In this document: piece after piece, positions 5,893 through 5,962 of the stretch
Position numbering within the stretch: position 1 is the stretch's first letter
Layout: each line of letters opens with the position of its first letter
From: Candidatus Omnitrophota bacterium
GTDB lineage: Bacteria > Omnitrophota > Gorgyraeia > Velamenicoccales > JABMQK01
Direction: 5' to 3'
Assembly (NCBI GenBank): GCA_028712915.1
Contig: JAQTPJ010000061.1
Span: 1 to 5,962 of the forward strand
DNA: 5,962 nucleotides
Notes under the pieces: generated by a model
Databases searched by the model: none
What the model saw: only the letters and a program-made list of their open reading frames with translations
What the model was told of the DNA's origin: nothing
Made by a program: the position numbers and the translations under genes

Positions 5893-5962
5893 GTTAATAT
5901 CGACGAAAGATAAAACTGTTTCTGGGAAAAAGTTTCTGCGCGGCAGAGGCTTGTTTGAGACG
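5864..5962 (+). CDS. pabC: Class IV aminotransferase-fold protein, probable aminodeoxychorismate lyase, 3' end outside window
   Basis: Only the first 33 codons are present. They read MKPYAWLGDKLI..., then RGRGLFET at codons 26-33, which match the family start pattern of an xxxNGKLV-like strand followed by the DxGLLYGDGLFET-type motif of PLP-dependent fold IV enzymes (PabC, IlvE, D-amino acid transaminase). The PLP-binding lysine lies beyond the window edge. PabC splits aminodeoxychorismate into 4-aminobenzoate and pyruvate, the step after PabB, and the position right behind pabB is the main reason for choosing PabC over IlvE. The ATG overlaps the pabB 3' end by 29 nt. A GGGGA at 5852-5856, seven bases upstream, can serve as SD, and there is no other in-frame ATG, GTG or TTG start before the conserved motif. 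Confidence 0.75.
   Translation, partial: MKPYAWLGDKLISTKDKTVSGKKFLRGRGLFET

Overview
The window is a stretch of bacterial chromosome with every gene on the + strand. It holds seven protein-coding genes (the first and last cut by the window edges) and two long intergenic palindromes. All intact products are ordinary housekeeping or conserved families. No transposase, phage gene, tRNA, rRNA or CRISPR array is visible. The set of families, the frequent AGG/AGA arginine codons, the moderate GC with AT-rich spacers, and the AT-rich heptad repeats between operons remind me of uncultivated candidate-phylum bacteria of the Omnitrophota type. That placement is an inference from memory of similar neighbourhoods and needs a marker-gene search.

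Region 1 (1-1839) is the 3' part of fusA, encoding translation elongation factor G without roughly its first 90 residues. Region 2 (1840-2068) holds palindromic repeat copy A (1846-1979), followed by a good extended -10 promoter (1998-2027) and a ribosome binding site. Region 3 (2069-3364) is a tight three-gene operon: a stand-alone tRNA-binding OB-fold protein like the MetRS beta/C-terminal domain, a YjbQ-family protein overlapping it by ATGA, and a YkgJ-type cysteine-cluster protein one base later. Region 4 (3365-3566) holds palindrome copy B (3373-3506) and a short AT-rich leader with no convincing promoter. Region 5 (3567-5962) is a second operon with overlapping genes: a DUF2156-type (MprF C-terminal-like) acyltransferase-fold protein, pabB (aminodeoxychorismate synthase component I) and the start of a class IV aminotransferase-fold protein, very probably pabC (aminodeoxychorismate lyase). 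PabB and PabC together would make 4-aminobenzoate for folate; the glutaminase subunit PabA is not in this window.

The most unusual thing is the pair of intergenic palindromes. Both are exactly 134 nt by my alignment, about 81% identical without gaps (108/134, hand count), and begin 6 and 8 nt after the preceding stop codons. They are built from 7-nt units: outer units of type TTTAGNN and inner units of type TTTTGNN, separated by a 4-nt TTTA phase break. Left arms contain no G and right arms almost no C. They bracket the three-gene operon and look like members of a dispersed repeat family that could act at mRNA 3' ends.
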